From a virus, in the IMG/VR virus record IMGVR_UViG_3300043436_003421, positions 1-20,712 of that record: a stretch of DNA of 20,712 nt. One strand, given 5' to 3'. Both the position numbers and the translations under genes were made by a program. Below are positions 5,808 through 13,539 of the stretch, in pieces. Under the pieces are notes generated by a model. It was not told the DNA's origin, searched no databases, and worked only from the letters and a program-made list of their open reading frames with translations. Each line of letters starts with the position of its first letter. The first letter of the stretch is position 1.

Positions 5808-6009
5808 AGTAGGATTAAAGTGGAGAGAAGAGTATGATGGCTATACAGTAACAGGATATGGTATAGTAAGTAAAGGATGGGAAATAATATCTCAGGACGA
5901 AGATGGTAAGTTTAACTGTAAACTTTTGTGGAATGACGCAAGTATGGGAGTTGGAGATTATGTTAAAAAGATGACAGGAGAACAGATAAGAAGAGACATG
6001 GTAAAATGA
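5785..6009 (+). CDS. Small hypothetical protein (74 aa)
   Basis: The ATG at 5785 gives a 23-bp overlap with the gene before; the end overlaps the next start (ATGA at 6006). The composition (GLKWREEYDGYTVTGYGIVSKGWEI, then FNCKLLWNDASMG) suggests a compact beta fold with a C-terminal basic helix (KKMTGEQIRRDMVK). A reverse-strand frame also spans this interval, but it disagrees with the uniform + orientation of the cluster and with these overlaps. Function unknown. Confidence 0.78.
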   Translation: MSTEKTIEVGLKWREEYDGYTVTGYGIVSKGWEIISQDEDGKFNCKLLWNDASMGVGDYVKKMTGEQIRRDMVK

Positions 6010-6293
6010 GAATGAATAGTGAAAAATATACAAAAGCAGTTATAAATTGCCTAGTAGATGTATATCAAAATGCAATTCCAAAAGCTAATTTCATAGAGCT
6101 AATGGATAATGCAGAAATAGGCCCTTCAGGAGAAAAGAAGATAAATTATAATGATTATATTATAGATGATGATCTCTTTAAAGAAATTGTTGAGAAGCAT
6201 ATAAAATTATCAAAAATTCCAAGATATTTAAGACAAAGTTTCAGATTTTCTTTGTATCTTGGGCCTTCTCCAGTTTCAGTAAAAAGTACATAA
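6006..6293 (+). CDS. Small hypothetical protein (95 aa)
   Basis: The start is in ATGA overlap with the previous gene; a second ATG two codons later is also possible. The N-terminal half is a helix (SEKYTKAVINCLVDVYQNAI). The middle is polar and acidic (NYNDYIIDDDLFKEIVEKHI), and the C-terminus is basic-aromatic ending near SLYLGPSPVSVKST, where the LGPSP turn looks conserved. No catalytic signature. It is followed 1 bp later by dNMP kinase, so it sits at the boundary between the small-gene cluster and the replication genes. Confidence 0.82.
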   Translation: MRMNSEKYTKAVINCLVDVYQNAIPKANFIELMDNAEIGPSGEKKINYNDYIIDDDLFKEIVEKHIKLSKIPRYLRQSFRFSLYLGPSPVSVKST

Positions 6294-6294
6294 C

Positions 6295-6969
6295 ATGATA
6301 ATAGGAATAAGTGGCTACTCAGGATCAGGAAAAGATACAGTTGGTGCAATTATACAGTATCTCAATTGTTATAATGTAGGTGATCTAACTATAGATGACA
6401 TACTTAAAGACTATATCAGTCATGAGTGGTGGCTAGAAGAACAATCAGGATGGGAAGTCAAAAAGTTTGCAGGGAAGCTAAAACAAATAGCTTCTCTGCT
6501 TACTGGTATTGATATGCAAAAGTTTGAGGATCAAGAATTTAAGAAATTAAATCTTGGACCTGAATGGAGTATACATGGAATGCCAATGACATATAGAGAG
6601 CTTTTACAAAAGCTTGGTACAGATGCATTACGAGATGGTCTTCATCCTAATATATGGGTAAATGCCCTATTTTCTGACTATAAAGTATTTAATGAACCAA
6701 GTATGTATCCAAATGGTGGAGGAGGTAAACATCCTAATTGGATAATTACAGATGTTAGATTTCCTAATGAAGCCAAAGCCATTAAAGATAGAGGTGGTAT
6801 AATTATTAGAGTAGATAGACCATTCTGTAAGCCAATAAATAATCATCCATCTGAGATATCTCTTGACAACTGGAATTTTGATTATAAAATTGCCAATGTA
6901 TCAGATCTTACATCTCTCTCATTTACAGTAGAGGGAATTTTATTACAAGAAAAAATTTTAATTAAGTAA
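6295..6969 (+). CDS. Deoxynucleoside monophosphate kinase (P-loop), 224 aa
   Basis: Walker A is clear at residues 4-15 (GISGYSGSGKDT, K13). Later conserved segments match the phage T4 gp1-like dNMP kinase family: RELLQKLGTDALRDGLHPNIWV (near 100-121) and IITDVRFPNEAKAI (near 151-164), where the TDVRFPNEA motif is characteristic. The enzyme would phosphorylate dNMPs to dNDPs with ATP in the cytoplasm, feeding the phage polymerase with precursors recovered from host DNA. The length is close to the family norm. It lies upstream of the radical SAM gene and PolB in the same transcription unit. Family assignment is strong; which dNMPs it accepts, including any modified base, is unknown. Confidence 0.9.
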   Translation: MIIGISGYSGSGKDTVGAIIQYLNCYNVGDLTIDDILKDYISHEWWLEEQSGWEVKKFAGKLKQIASLLTGIDMQKFEDQEFKKLNLGPEWSIHGMPMTYRELLQKLGTDALRDGLHPNIWVNALFSDYKVFNEPSMYPNGGGGKHPNWIITDVRFPNEAKAIKDRGGIIIRVDRPFCKPINNHPSEISLDNWNFDYKIANVSDLTSLSFTVEGILLQEKILIK

Positions 6970-6980
6970 AAAATACAATT

Positions 6981-7271
6981 ATGTATAATAATGATGCAAT
7001 GAATTCAATGCCTGCAGAACCAGTAGAAGATAGACCAAGAAATCCCATTGATCAAATGGAAGTTCCAAGACCAATAGATCTTACAGATCAGCAGATCTTA
7101 CAACAGTATGAAATAAGAATTGAATTCTTAGATAGAGGTGCTATTGTAAGAATTGGATGTAAAGCTATTGCATTTGAAAAAGCTCAAGATGCTATAACAA
7201 GTATTGATGCTTATGTAAAAGATCCAAAAGGTGTTGGAAAAGAATGGAGAAAACAATTTAATATGGTTTAA
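6981..7271 (+). CDS. Hypothetical protein (96 aa)
   Basis: Two parts are seen. Residues 1-35 are Pro/Asn/Met-rich and probably disordered. Residues 40-95 form a compact beta-alpha region (YEIRIEFLDRGAIVRIGCKAIAFEKAQDAI, then a helix and KDPKGVGKEWRKQF). The DRGxIVRIGCKxIAFE segment looks like a conserved core that I recall from short gut phage proteins. No catalytic or nucleic-acid-binding motif is assigned. It stands 11 bp after dNMP kinase and 3 bp before the SPL-like gene. Function unknown. Confidence 0.82.
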   Translation: MYNNDAMNSMPAEPVEDRPRNPIDQMEVPRPIDLTDQQILQQYEIRIEFLDRGAIVRIGCKAIAFEKAQDAITSIDAYVKDPKGVGKEWRKQFNMV

Positions 7272-7274
7272 TTA

Positions 7275-8126
7275 ATGAAGATAATTAAGCAGAAAACTAA
7301 AACCCTCATAACCAAAGATAATGGGAGAAGCTCAGATGCAGTTTCTCCCAATTTTGTCTATGGATGTTTGGGAGGCTGTATGAAGTCCTACTGCTATGTA
7401 GGAAGATACAACCACGACAAGGTATATATAAATGAAAATATAGATCAGATATTAACATCTATAAATAACTGGGTAGAAAAACAAGAATGGCCTAAAAAAC
7501 CTAATCAATGTGATCCAAAGTACTATACTATAGATATAGGCTGTAGCACAGATATACCATTAATGCATAAGCATTATGATTGGTATAGAGTTTTTAGATT
7601 TTTTAATCAAATAGAAAGTATAAAAAGTACATTTGCAACTAAGTATCCTACTCATTTTCGTCCAGAGTGGTATGATGTCAATCTAGATAAGCATAGAATA
7701 AGAGTGAGCTTGATGCCCCAGAAGTATTCCAGTGTTCTAGAACCAAATACAGATCTTATATCTGATCGCATACAATCTATTCCAAATCTTCAAAAATATA
7801 TGGAAGTACATATAAATTACAGTCCTATTATTTACGAACAGGGATGGCTGGATGAGTACAGAAAGCTATTTGAGGAAGTGAAGGCTGCTGGTATAGATGT
7901 TAAATGTGAGTGTATCTTCTTGACACACAATAAGTTTCAGCATGAAAGGAATTCAGAAGAAGTGAGAGAGCTTCTATGGAAACCTGAAATACAAGAAGCT
8001 AAAGATTCAGAATATGCTCCAGATAATATTAGATATGAACGCGAATTAAAGAGTCAGATGATAAGAGATTTTGTATCTTTGTATACTGAGTACTTTGATA
8101 GATCAAATATTAGGTACATCTTTTAA
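7275..8126 (+). CDS. Spore-photoproduct-lyase-like radical SAM protein with atypical cysteine spacing (283 aa)
   Basis: The protein parallels SPL along its length. The cluster motif is at residues 29-42 (YGCLGGCMKSYCYV; C31, C35, C40). GCSTDI (C90) corresponds to the ACTSDI region of Bacillus SPL that contains its H-atom donor cysteine. STFATKYP (near 117) matches the SPL RFVTKY strand. VSLMPQKYSSVLEPNTDLISDRI (near 138-160), YSPIIYEQGWLDEYRKLFEE (near 181-200) and a C-terminal RYIF complete the match. Radical SAM enzymes of this group cleave SAM at a 4Fe-4S cluster; SPL repairs thymine spore photoproduct. The odd point is CX3CX4C instead of CX3CX2C, a two-residue insertion that may alter or abolish cluster binding. 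It lies between nucleotide metabolism and PolB. Substrate is unknown: DNA repair or base modification is possible. Confidence 0.82.
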   Translation: MKIIKQKTKTLITKDNGRSSDAVSPNFVYGCLGGCMKSYCYVGRYNHDKVYINENIDQILTSINNWVEKQEWPKKPNQCDPKYYTIDIGCSTDIPLMHKHYDWYRVFRFFNQIESIKSTFATKYPTHFRPEWYDVNLDKHRIRVSLMPQKYSSVLEPNTDLISDRIQSIPNLQKYMEVHINYSPIIYEQGWLDEYRKLFEEVKAAGIDVKCECIFLTHNKFQHERNSEEVRELLWKPEIQEAKDSEYAPDNIRYERELKSQMIRDFVSLYTEYFDRSNIRYIF

Positions 8127-8135
8127 TTAATTATT

Positions 8136-10202
8136 ATGATAATTGCAAACGGAAAAGATTATAAAATAGGAATATTTGATATTGAGACATTAAAATGTTT
8201 CTTTGATTATGGTCTATATGATCCAGATACAAAAGAATGGATAGAGTTTGAGGTTAGTGAATATAAGAATGATCTATATAAACTTGTAAGTTTCTATTTA
8301 GATAATAAATATAACTATCATGTAAGCTTTAATGGTATTGGATTTGACCATCAAGTAATGCAGTTTATACTTATAAACTATAATGACTGGTATGATCTCT
8401 CTAATATAGAAATATGTGGAAAGATTTATCAGTTTGTACAACAGCATATTGATAATCAAAAATATCAAATACCTTTACCTTATAGAGAGAGTGACTTTCC
8501 TGTAGCACCTATTGATTTGTTTAAGATACATCACTTTGATAATGAGTCAAGAAGAACCTCATTAAAGTGGTGTGCATTTATGTTAAATCAAGATGTAGAG
8601 GAGATGCCAATAGCTCATGATATTGAATCTGTTACACCTGAACAAATAGAGATAATCAAGTTATATAGAAGAAATGACTGTCTTGTTACTGAAGCTTTAT
8701 TAAATCTTACTATTGGTAATGTGGATCTTCCAGAACTTAAAGATTATAAAGGTAAGAATAAGATTCAGGATAGATTTGATGTAATGAAGGAAACAGGACT
8801 GCAGTGTTTAAATTGGAGCGATGTTAAGATAGGTGAAGAATGGAATAAACTAGAATATAAACTGCAGGAAGGAATAGAAGATGATTCTACTTTATTTAGT
8901 AAAAATATAAAGCATCCATATGGACAAAAGTTTAAAAACTTTTTCCCACCTACTGTAGTCTTCAAGACAGAAAAGTTAGCTCAGTTCCAAACTGAATTAG
9001 GTAATGAATATGTTAAGAATCTAAAACAAGAATTTCCTATAGTTATAGGTAAGACAACTTATACTGTAGCAAAGGGTGGTTTGCATTCTACAGAATCTCA
9101 TAGAAAGATAGAGACTCCAAGTGGATGGATAACAAGAGATGCAGATGTTGGATCTCAGTATCCAAATTTTATAGCAAAGAATGATGTCTATCCAAAACAT
9201 CTAAAGCCCACAATAATTAAACAATTTAAAGAGAAAATTACCAGAAGGATAGTACTTAAAACAAAAGCAAAGAAGGAGACTAATCCTGTAACTGCTAGAG
9301 AGTATATGTCTGTTCAGGAAATGTTAAAGCTCTGTCTAAATGGTGGTTATTATGGTAAATTAAATCAACAGGGATCATTTCTAGAATATCCAGAAGGTAT
9401 GCTTAGAGTAACTATTGGGTGTCAAATGGAGATTCTTTTGTTGATTGAGATGTTAGAGTCTGCAGGTATAACTGTAATATCTGGAAATACTGATGGTGTA
9501 GTATCTACATTTCATGAGTCTAAGTCAGAAGAATATGCAAGAGTATGTACAGAGTGGGAAAATATTGTAGGTAATAATGAGCTAGGTAAACTTGAATATG
9601 TTGATTTCTCAGTATTATGGCAAGAAAGTATTAATCATTATATTGCTGTAAAATTAGATGGATCTGTCAAGAAGAAGGGTAGATTTATGACTGAGTTTGA
9701 AATAAATAAGAATAAGAGTAAAAGAATAATAAATCTTGCACTCGAGGCTTATTTTGTACATAAGAAAGATCCTATTGAGTTTATTACATCTCATGACAAT
9801 ATATTTGACTTTTGTATAGCAAAGAAAGCTTCTGGAAGCATGCACTATGAAGAAATTATAGAGACTGATGACAGAAATGATCCTGAAATCGTGAAACATA
9901 AGAAACTAATTAGATATTATGTCTCAAAAAGTGGAAATGTTTTTATGAAAAGAGGGTTTGATTATGAAGGAAAACCTGTAAATTCGCATTGTGAAGCTAC
10001 TGATAAAGATTACTTTTGGATGGGACAACCTAAACTAAAGTACTTCAATAAGTATTATTTTAATGGAAGCATGGAAAAGTATGACATTGATTATTCATAC
10101 TATATATTACAAACTCTCAAAAGGATAGATAGCATAGAAAAAACTAATAAGGCATTAAGTTATGCTAATAGTTTTAAAACAAAACAATATTCTTTATTCT
10201 AA
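8136..10202 (+). CDS. Family B DNA polymerase with 3'-5' exonuclease (688 aa)
   Basis: This is the replicative polymerase of the phage. Exonuclease motifs are complete: Exo I D15-x-E17 (FDIET), Exo II N66 to D71 (FNGIGFDHQ) and Exo III Y177-x3-D181 (YRRND). Polymerase motifs follow: motif A D337 (DVGSQYP), motif B K398-x3-N402 to G407 (KLCLNGGYYG) and motif C N451-T452-D453-G454 (GNTDGV), then a KKKGRF element. In most family B enzymes motif C is DTDS; here the first Asp is Asn and Ser is Gly. The acidic pair D337 and D453, corresponding to the main metal ligands, is kept, so activity is likely. The 688-aa length is shorter than cellular or T4 enzymes. It is flanked by the SPL-like gene (9-bp gap) and two small genes before DnaB. 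Confidence 0.93.
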   Translation: MIIANGKDYKIGIFDIETLKCFFDYGLYDPDTKEWIEFEVSEYKNDLYKLVSFYLDNKYNYHVSFNGIGFDHQVMQFILINYNDWYDLSNIEICGKIYQFVQQHIDNQKYQIPLPYRESDFPVAPIDLFKIHHFDNESRRTSLKWCAFMLNQDVEEMPIAHDIESVTPEQIEIIKLYRRNDCLVTEALLNLTIGNVDLPELKDYKGKNKIQDRFDVMKETGLQCLNWSDVKIGEEWNKLEYKLQEGIEDDSTLFSKNIKHPYGQKFKNFFPPTVVFKTEKLAQFQTELGNEYVKNLKQEFPIVIGKTTYTVAKGGLHSTESHRKIETPSGWITRDADVGSQYPNFIAKNDVYPKHLKPTIIKQFKEKITRRIVLKTKAKKETNPVTAREYMSVQEMLKLCLNGGYYGKLNQQGSFLEYPEGMLRVTIGCQMEILLLIEMLESAGITVISGNTDGVVSTFHESKSEEYARVCTEWENIVGNNELGKLEYVDFSVLWQESINHYIAVKLDGSVKKKGRFMTEFEINKNKSKRIINLALEAYFVHKKDPIEFITSHDNIFDFCIAKKASGSMHYEEIIETDDRNDPEIVKHKKLIRYYVSKSGNVFMKRGFDYEGKPVNSHCEATDKDYFWMGQPKLKYFNKYYFNGSMEKYDIDYSYYILQTLKRIDSIEKTNKALSYANSFKTKQYSLF

Positions 10203-10214
10203 AATTAAATTAAA

Positions 10215-10433
10215 ATGGAACTAGGATTTAAAAAGCAAACCACAATTTTTACTGTTACAGATCATGAGACAAATGAAATATTTGAAGAGGCAATTGAAGG
10301 AGATGTTAATGAAGCAATTGATTTCTTAAGAAAAGAATATCCAAGATATAGTAAAATTGTAATAAAAGGATTTGAATTAGAAGACAACTTTTTTCCTATA
10401 GATTTAGAAACAGACAATCGTGCAAGAAGATGA
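10215..10433 (+). CDS. Small acidic hypothetical protein (72 aa)
   Basis: The product is a small alpha/beta protein: beta strands TTIFTVTDHETNEIFEEAI, a helix EAIDFLRKEYPRYSK and a strand KIVIKGFELED, with an acidic C-terminal half. No active-site residues are recognised. It lies directly between the polymerase (12-bp gap) and the winged-helix protein (ATGA overlap), so it is probably co-transcribed with replication genes; an accessory factor is possible but only by position. Confidence 0.82.
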   Translation: MELGFKKQTTIFTVTDHETNEIFEEAIEGDVNEAIDFLRKEYPRYSKIVIKGFELEDNFFPIDLETDNRARR

Positions 10434-11068
10434 ATATAGAAAAATACAAAGAGATTCTAAATGAAGGTCTCCTACTAGATCATTATTATATTCTTTGTAA
10501 AATAAGCTCAAGAGAAGAAATCCCTTATACTGATCGTGTAAGGGGTTTTCTTAACTTACTTATTAAGAAAGATTATATTGATGGTGATCACAATCTTACT
10601 GAAAAGGGCATAGACTTTGTCCAAAACTGTGAGTTTGGAGAAATAGAACTATCTACAATCCAAATTACAACAAATACAATTACAATTGTAGATGAGAATG
10701 AAGATAAGAAAGACTTAAAGAAAATACTTACTGATATGTATGCAAACTGTAGAGAAAGACTTAGATATCATACAGGAAAGTATCAAGTAAGAGCTAGGAT
10801 AGAAAATAAATTTTATTCTTTCTTTCCTAACTCTACTGACTTCTTTAAAGTTGCAACAAAAGTTATAAGTCTTTATAAAATAAAGGATTTTACTTTAATG
10901 GAGAGTACTATGATATCTTATATAGATAGATGTGCATCTTCAAACACTTGGTTGCCTTTATTTAATTATTATATCTTTAAGAATGGAGCGTCATCTCTTG
11001 TAACAGATATGGAGAATCCTGATGATAATTCAGGTAGTTCATTTAAAAGTTCACAAAAACTAATATAA
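10430..11068 (+). CDS. Winged-helix-like hypothetical protein upstream of DnaB (212 aa)
   Basis: Residues 1-70 have the pattern of a winged-helix or HTH domain: helices ending YYILCKI (near 19-25), then RVRGFLNLLIKKDYID, and the wing-like LTEKGIDFV (near 57-65). The central part is charged and helical (KKDLKKILTDMYANCRERL) and the C-terminal 25 residues are Ser/Asn/Asp-rich and probably disordered. Its stop overlaps the DnaB start by one base (TAATG at 11066-11070), the strongest sort of translational coupling. Known helicase loaders and replication initiators often combine a winged helix with a helicase-binding region and lie beside dnaB, so this is a candidate loader. There is no P-loop, so an ATPase loader of DnaC type is excluded. 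Function is inference. Confidence 0.85.
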   Translation: MNIEKYKEILNEGLLLDHYYILCKISSREEIPYTDRVRGFLNLLIKKDYIDGDHNLTEKGIDFVQNCEFGEIELSTIQITTNTITIVDENEDKKDLKKILTDMYANCRERLRYHTGKYQVRARIENKFYSFFPNSTDFFKVATKVISLYKIKDFTLMESTMISYIDRCASSNTWLPLFNYYIFKNGASSLVTDMENPDDNSGSSFKSSQKLI

Positions 11069-12006
11069 TGGCAAAATTTAAAACTATTAATGAAGCAATA
11101 GTTGAAGTAGAATCTTATATCAAAAATAGGATGGAGGGAACAATTACTTCAATGAAAACAGGCTTTCCTAAGCTAGATAAGTGTATGATTGATGGCATTG
11201 AGTGGTCATCTACACTAACAATTGGAGGTAGACCAAGTGTTGGTAAGAGTGCATTCAGTGACTGTATAATTGATGGTGCATTTAAAAGTAATGTAGGAGA
11301 TGATGGGCTTCCAACATTTGATTTGTTAGATTTTAACTGGGAGCTATCATCTAAGGTAATCTTATTAAGAAGACTTTCAGCAGAGATGAAAGAAAGTTAT
11401 AAACATATTATTTCTGCAGATGGTACCAAAATAAGTCCTGTTGAGTTAAATATGATTCAACAAATTCTGAAGAATAAGTATGGTAGATTACCAATTACAT
11501 TTTCTGAAGAACCTCTTACTACAAAAGAGTTTGCTGATACTGTAAAAAGATTTGTAGATAAAGTAAAGAGAAATGTTCTAGTTAGAATAGATCATACTTT
11601 ACTAGCTAGGCAAGCTGCTAGTGAAACTTCTCAAGTACAAATGCTATTAAATCTTTTGATGGAAGCTAATTCTATAAAGAAAGAGTATCCTGTTATATTT
11701 ATGTTTTTAACTCAAGTAAATAGAGAGTTTGAAGAGAGACAAGAAGATGGTTCAGACAGAGCATTTCCAAGACAAAGTGATGTTTATGGAGGTGATGCAG
11801 CTGCAATGTTTAGTGAGACTATTCTTTTACTAAATAAACCATCTAAATATGGTGTTTCTCTATATGGAAGAAGAAATACAGATTCCTGTATCCATGTGGA
11901 TACAAATGATTTGTTTGCACATATAGTTAAGAACAGAAATTCAGAGGGTGATTTTATCTTACATTATAAAGAGAACTTTAAACACATGTCAATAAAAGAA
12001 TATTAA
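11068..12006 (+). CDS. dnaB: Replicative DNA helicase, DnaB family, C-terminal RecA-type domain only (312 aa)
   Basis: Walker A lies at residues 53-61 (GGRPSVGKS) after TGFPKLDKCMIDGI, the usual DnaB lead-in. Further motifs are the FNWELSS strand (near 91), Walker B region VLVRIDHTLL (near 171-180, Asp in place of the usual acidic pair), and FLTQVNREFEER (near 213-224) followed by PRQSDVYGGDAA, which matches the DnaB H4 motif and sensor region with its QL-NR-E pattern. C-terminal AHIVKNRNSEGDFILHYKENF corresponds to the DnaB arginine-finger-bearing end (KNR). The cellular N-terminal collar domain is absent, as in many phage helicases. It is translated after the winged-helix protein (1-bp overlap) and would unwind the fork for PolB. 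Confidence 0.91.
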   Translation: MAKFKTINEAIVEVESYIKNRMEGTITSMKTGFPKLDKCMIDGIEWSSTLTIGGRPSVGKSAFSDCIIDGAFKSNVGDDGLPTFDLLDFNWELSSKVILLRRLSAEMKESYKHIISADGTKISPVELNMIQQILKNKYGRLPITFSEEPLTTKEFADTVKRFVDKVKRNVLVRIDHTLLARQAASETSQVQMLLNLLMEANSIKKEYPVIFMFLTQVNREFEERQEDGSDRAFPRQSDVYGGDAAAMFSETILLLNKPSKYGVSLYGRRNTDSCIHVDTNDLFAHIVKNRNSEGDFILHYKENFKHMSIKEY

Positions 12007-12007
12007 T

Positions 12008-12415
12008 ATGGAAAAAGAAGAATTAATTAGTAAACTGGCAAGTCTTGGAATAGAGACTTCAAATTGTTTTAAGAAATCAACATTTCTTTTAGATAAAACT
12101 GTCTATGTAGCATTATATGGAAGTGAAACTAAAGATGATTTTTATTTCTTTAACTTATATGATAAAAAAATATATGTATTTAATAAAGTAGATGATACAG
12201 GTATATATAAACAAGATGAATCGACAAAGAAATATCTTATACCAATTACTGATTGTTCTGTAGTATGGGAAGATAAACCTTTTAAAGAGGTTGAGGATAT
12301 TCCTTTTAAGGAGATGACTCTAAGACAATATGCTTGTATAAAACTTAAAGTTCCTGATACCGGAATTGCTTGGTTAGATACAATCATAAAAAAGTCACAT
12401 AAGTATGTACCATGA
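12008..12415 (+). CDS. Hypothetical protein between the two helicases (135 aa)
   Basis: The sequence is beta-rich in the first two thirds (KKSTFLLDKTVYVALYGSE, DFYFFNLYDKKIYVFNKV, KYLIPITDCSVVWEDK), then a helix near 100-113 (PFKEMTLRQYACIKLKV) and TGIAWLDTIIKKSHKYV at the end. This suggests a small OB- or SH3-like fold, but no motif proves nucleic acid binding. It is 1 bp after DnaB and overlaps the SF2 helicase by ATGA, so it is part of the replication transcript and could be a helicase partner. Function unknown. Confidence 0.83.
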   Translation: MEKEELISKLASLGIETSNCFKKSTFLLDKTVYVALYGSETKDDFYFFNLYDKKIYVFNKVDDTGIYKQDESTKKYLIPITDCSVVWEDKPFKEVEDIPFKEMTLRQYACIKLKVPDTGIAWLDTIIKKSHKYVP

Positions 12416-13539
12416 AATTAAGAGATAAAAGACAGAAAGAGTTTGCGCAAACTTGGATCAATAAGGGCAAAAATGGAATCTTAAATCTATGTCCTAGATT
12501 CGGTAAAATTTATACTACTATAAATATACTAGAAGGTATAATACCAAAGAGTATAATTATTGCCTATCCAGATACAAAGATTAAAGATGCATGGAAAGCA
12601 GACTTTGAGAAAAGAGGATATGATGATAGTAATGTAACTTATACAACTCATATATCTTTAAAAAAGTATGTAAACCAATACTTTGATCTTATTGTAATAG
12701 ATGAGATACATTTATTATCTGACGCACAAATTGATACTGTAAATGAAATACTTCATAATCATAAGTACTTTGGAAATACACATGGTTATTTCTTAGGTCT
12801 TACAGGTACATTATCAAAATGGACAGAGAAAGATCTAAAAGATAGGATAGGATTAAATGTAGTTGCAAGATATCCTATTGAGCAAGCTATAAAAGAAGGT
12901 GTCATTGTTGATTATCAAATTACAGTGATTACAGTTCCTTTAGATAATAAAGTAAAGCAAAAGTATAAGGATAAATATAAGACTGAGAAACAACAGTTTG
13001 ATAGTTATTCCTGGGTAATATCAGATCTGGAAAGTAAGAATAGAAATACTATGTTTCTAAGACTTGCTAGAATGAGAATTATTCAGAATAGTATTGCTAA
13101 GAGAGATAAAACTAAGCAGATTTTACAGAAGTTTAAAGATGAAAGGATTCTAGTATTTTGTGGAGTTATCTCTATTGCAGAAAATTTAGGAATTACCTCT
13201 CACCACAGTAAAGTAAAAGGTCAAGATGACTTTCAAGATTTCTGTGATGGTAAAACCAATCATCTATCTGTAGTAAAAATTGGTAATACTGGTGTTACTT
13301 ATAAGTCGTTAAATAAAGTAATAATAAATTACTTTGATAGCAATGCAGAAAATCTTGCTCAGAAGATAAATAGATGTATGGCAATGGAGTATAATAATCC
13401 AGAGAAAAAGGCTAAGATCTATATCATATCTTCTGATGAAGAAGTAGAACAAAGATGGTTAAATAAAGCACTTGAGTTTTTTGATAAATCTAAAATCAAA
13501 TTTATTAAATCTAAGGTTTATGAAACAGACAATAATTGA
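12412..13539 (+). CDS. SF2-type DNA/RNA helicase with atypical Walker A (375 aa)
   Basis: Superfamily 2 signatures in order: Q-motif-like start RDKRQKEFAQTWI, motif I PRFGKIYTT (near 28-36), motif Ia SIIIAYPDTK (near 47-56), motif II DEIH (D97-E98-I99-H100 in FDLIVIDEIHLL), motif III LGLTGT (near 127-132), motif IV ILVFCGVISIAENLG, motif V LSVVKIGNTGVTYKSL and motif VI QKINRCM. The oddity is Walker A: GK is followed by Ile33 instead of Thr/Ser, so the Mg-coordinating hydroxyl is missing, although T35 and T36 lie near. Motif VI has INR in place of the usual GR. ATP hydrolysis may be altered. It starts in an ATGA overlap. Its role is likely remodelling at replication forks or recombination intermediates. 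Confidence 0.88.
   Translation: MKLRDKRQKEFAQTWINKGKNGILNLCPRFGKIYTTINILEGIIPKSIIIAYPDTKIKDAWKADFEKRGYDDSNVTYTTHISLKKYVNQYFDLIVIDEIHLLSDAQIDTVNEILHNHKYFGNTHGYFLGLTGTLSKWTEKDLKDRIGLNVVARYPIEQAIKEGVIVDYQITVITVPLDNKVKQKYKDKYKTEKQQFDSYSWVISDLESKNRNTMFLRLARMRIIQNSIAKRDKTKQILQKFKDERILVFCGVISIAENLGITSHHSKVKGQDDFQDFCDGKTNHLSVVKIGNTGVTYKSLNKVIINYFDSNAENLAQKINRCMAMEYNNPEKKAKIYIISSDEEVEQRWLNKALEFFDKSKIKFIKSKVYETDNN

Noticed and set aside
5815-6033. 72-aa - strand frame opposite the 74-aa gene
   Set aside because: No - strand gene exists nearby and the composition (Phe, Tyr, Ser, Cys) is that of a shadow; the + strand gene has ATGA-type overlaps on both sides.
7275-8126. Calling the SPL-like protein a true spore photoproduct lyase
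   Set aside because: The cluster motif spacing differs and no spore-former context exists, so only the fold-level relation is claimed.
12008-12415. Calling the 135-aa protein between the helicases an SSB or OB-fold protein
   Set aside because: It is beta-rich, but no diagnostic pattern is visible and the 287-aa protein at 14763 is a better SSB candidate.
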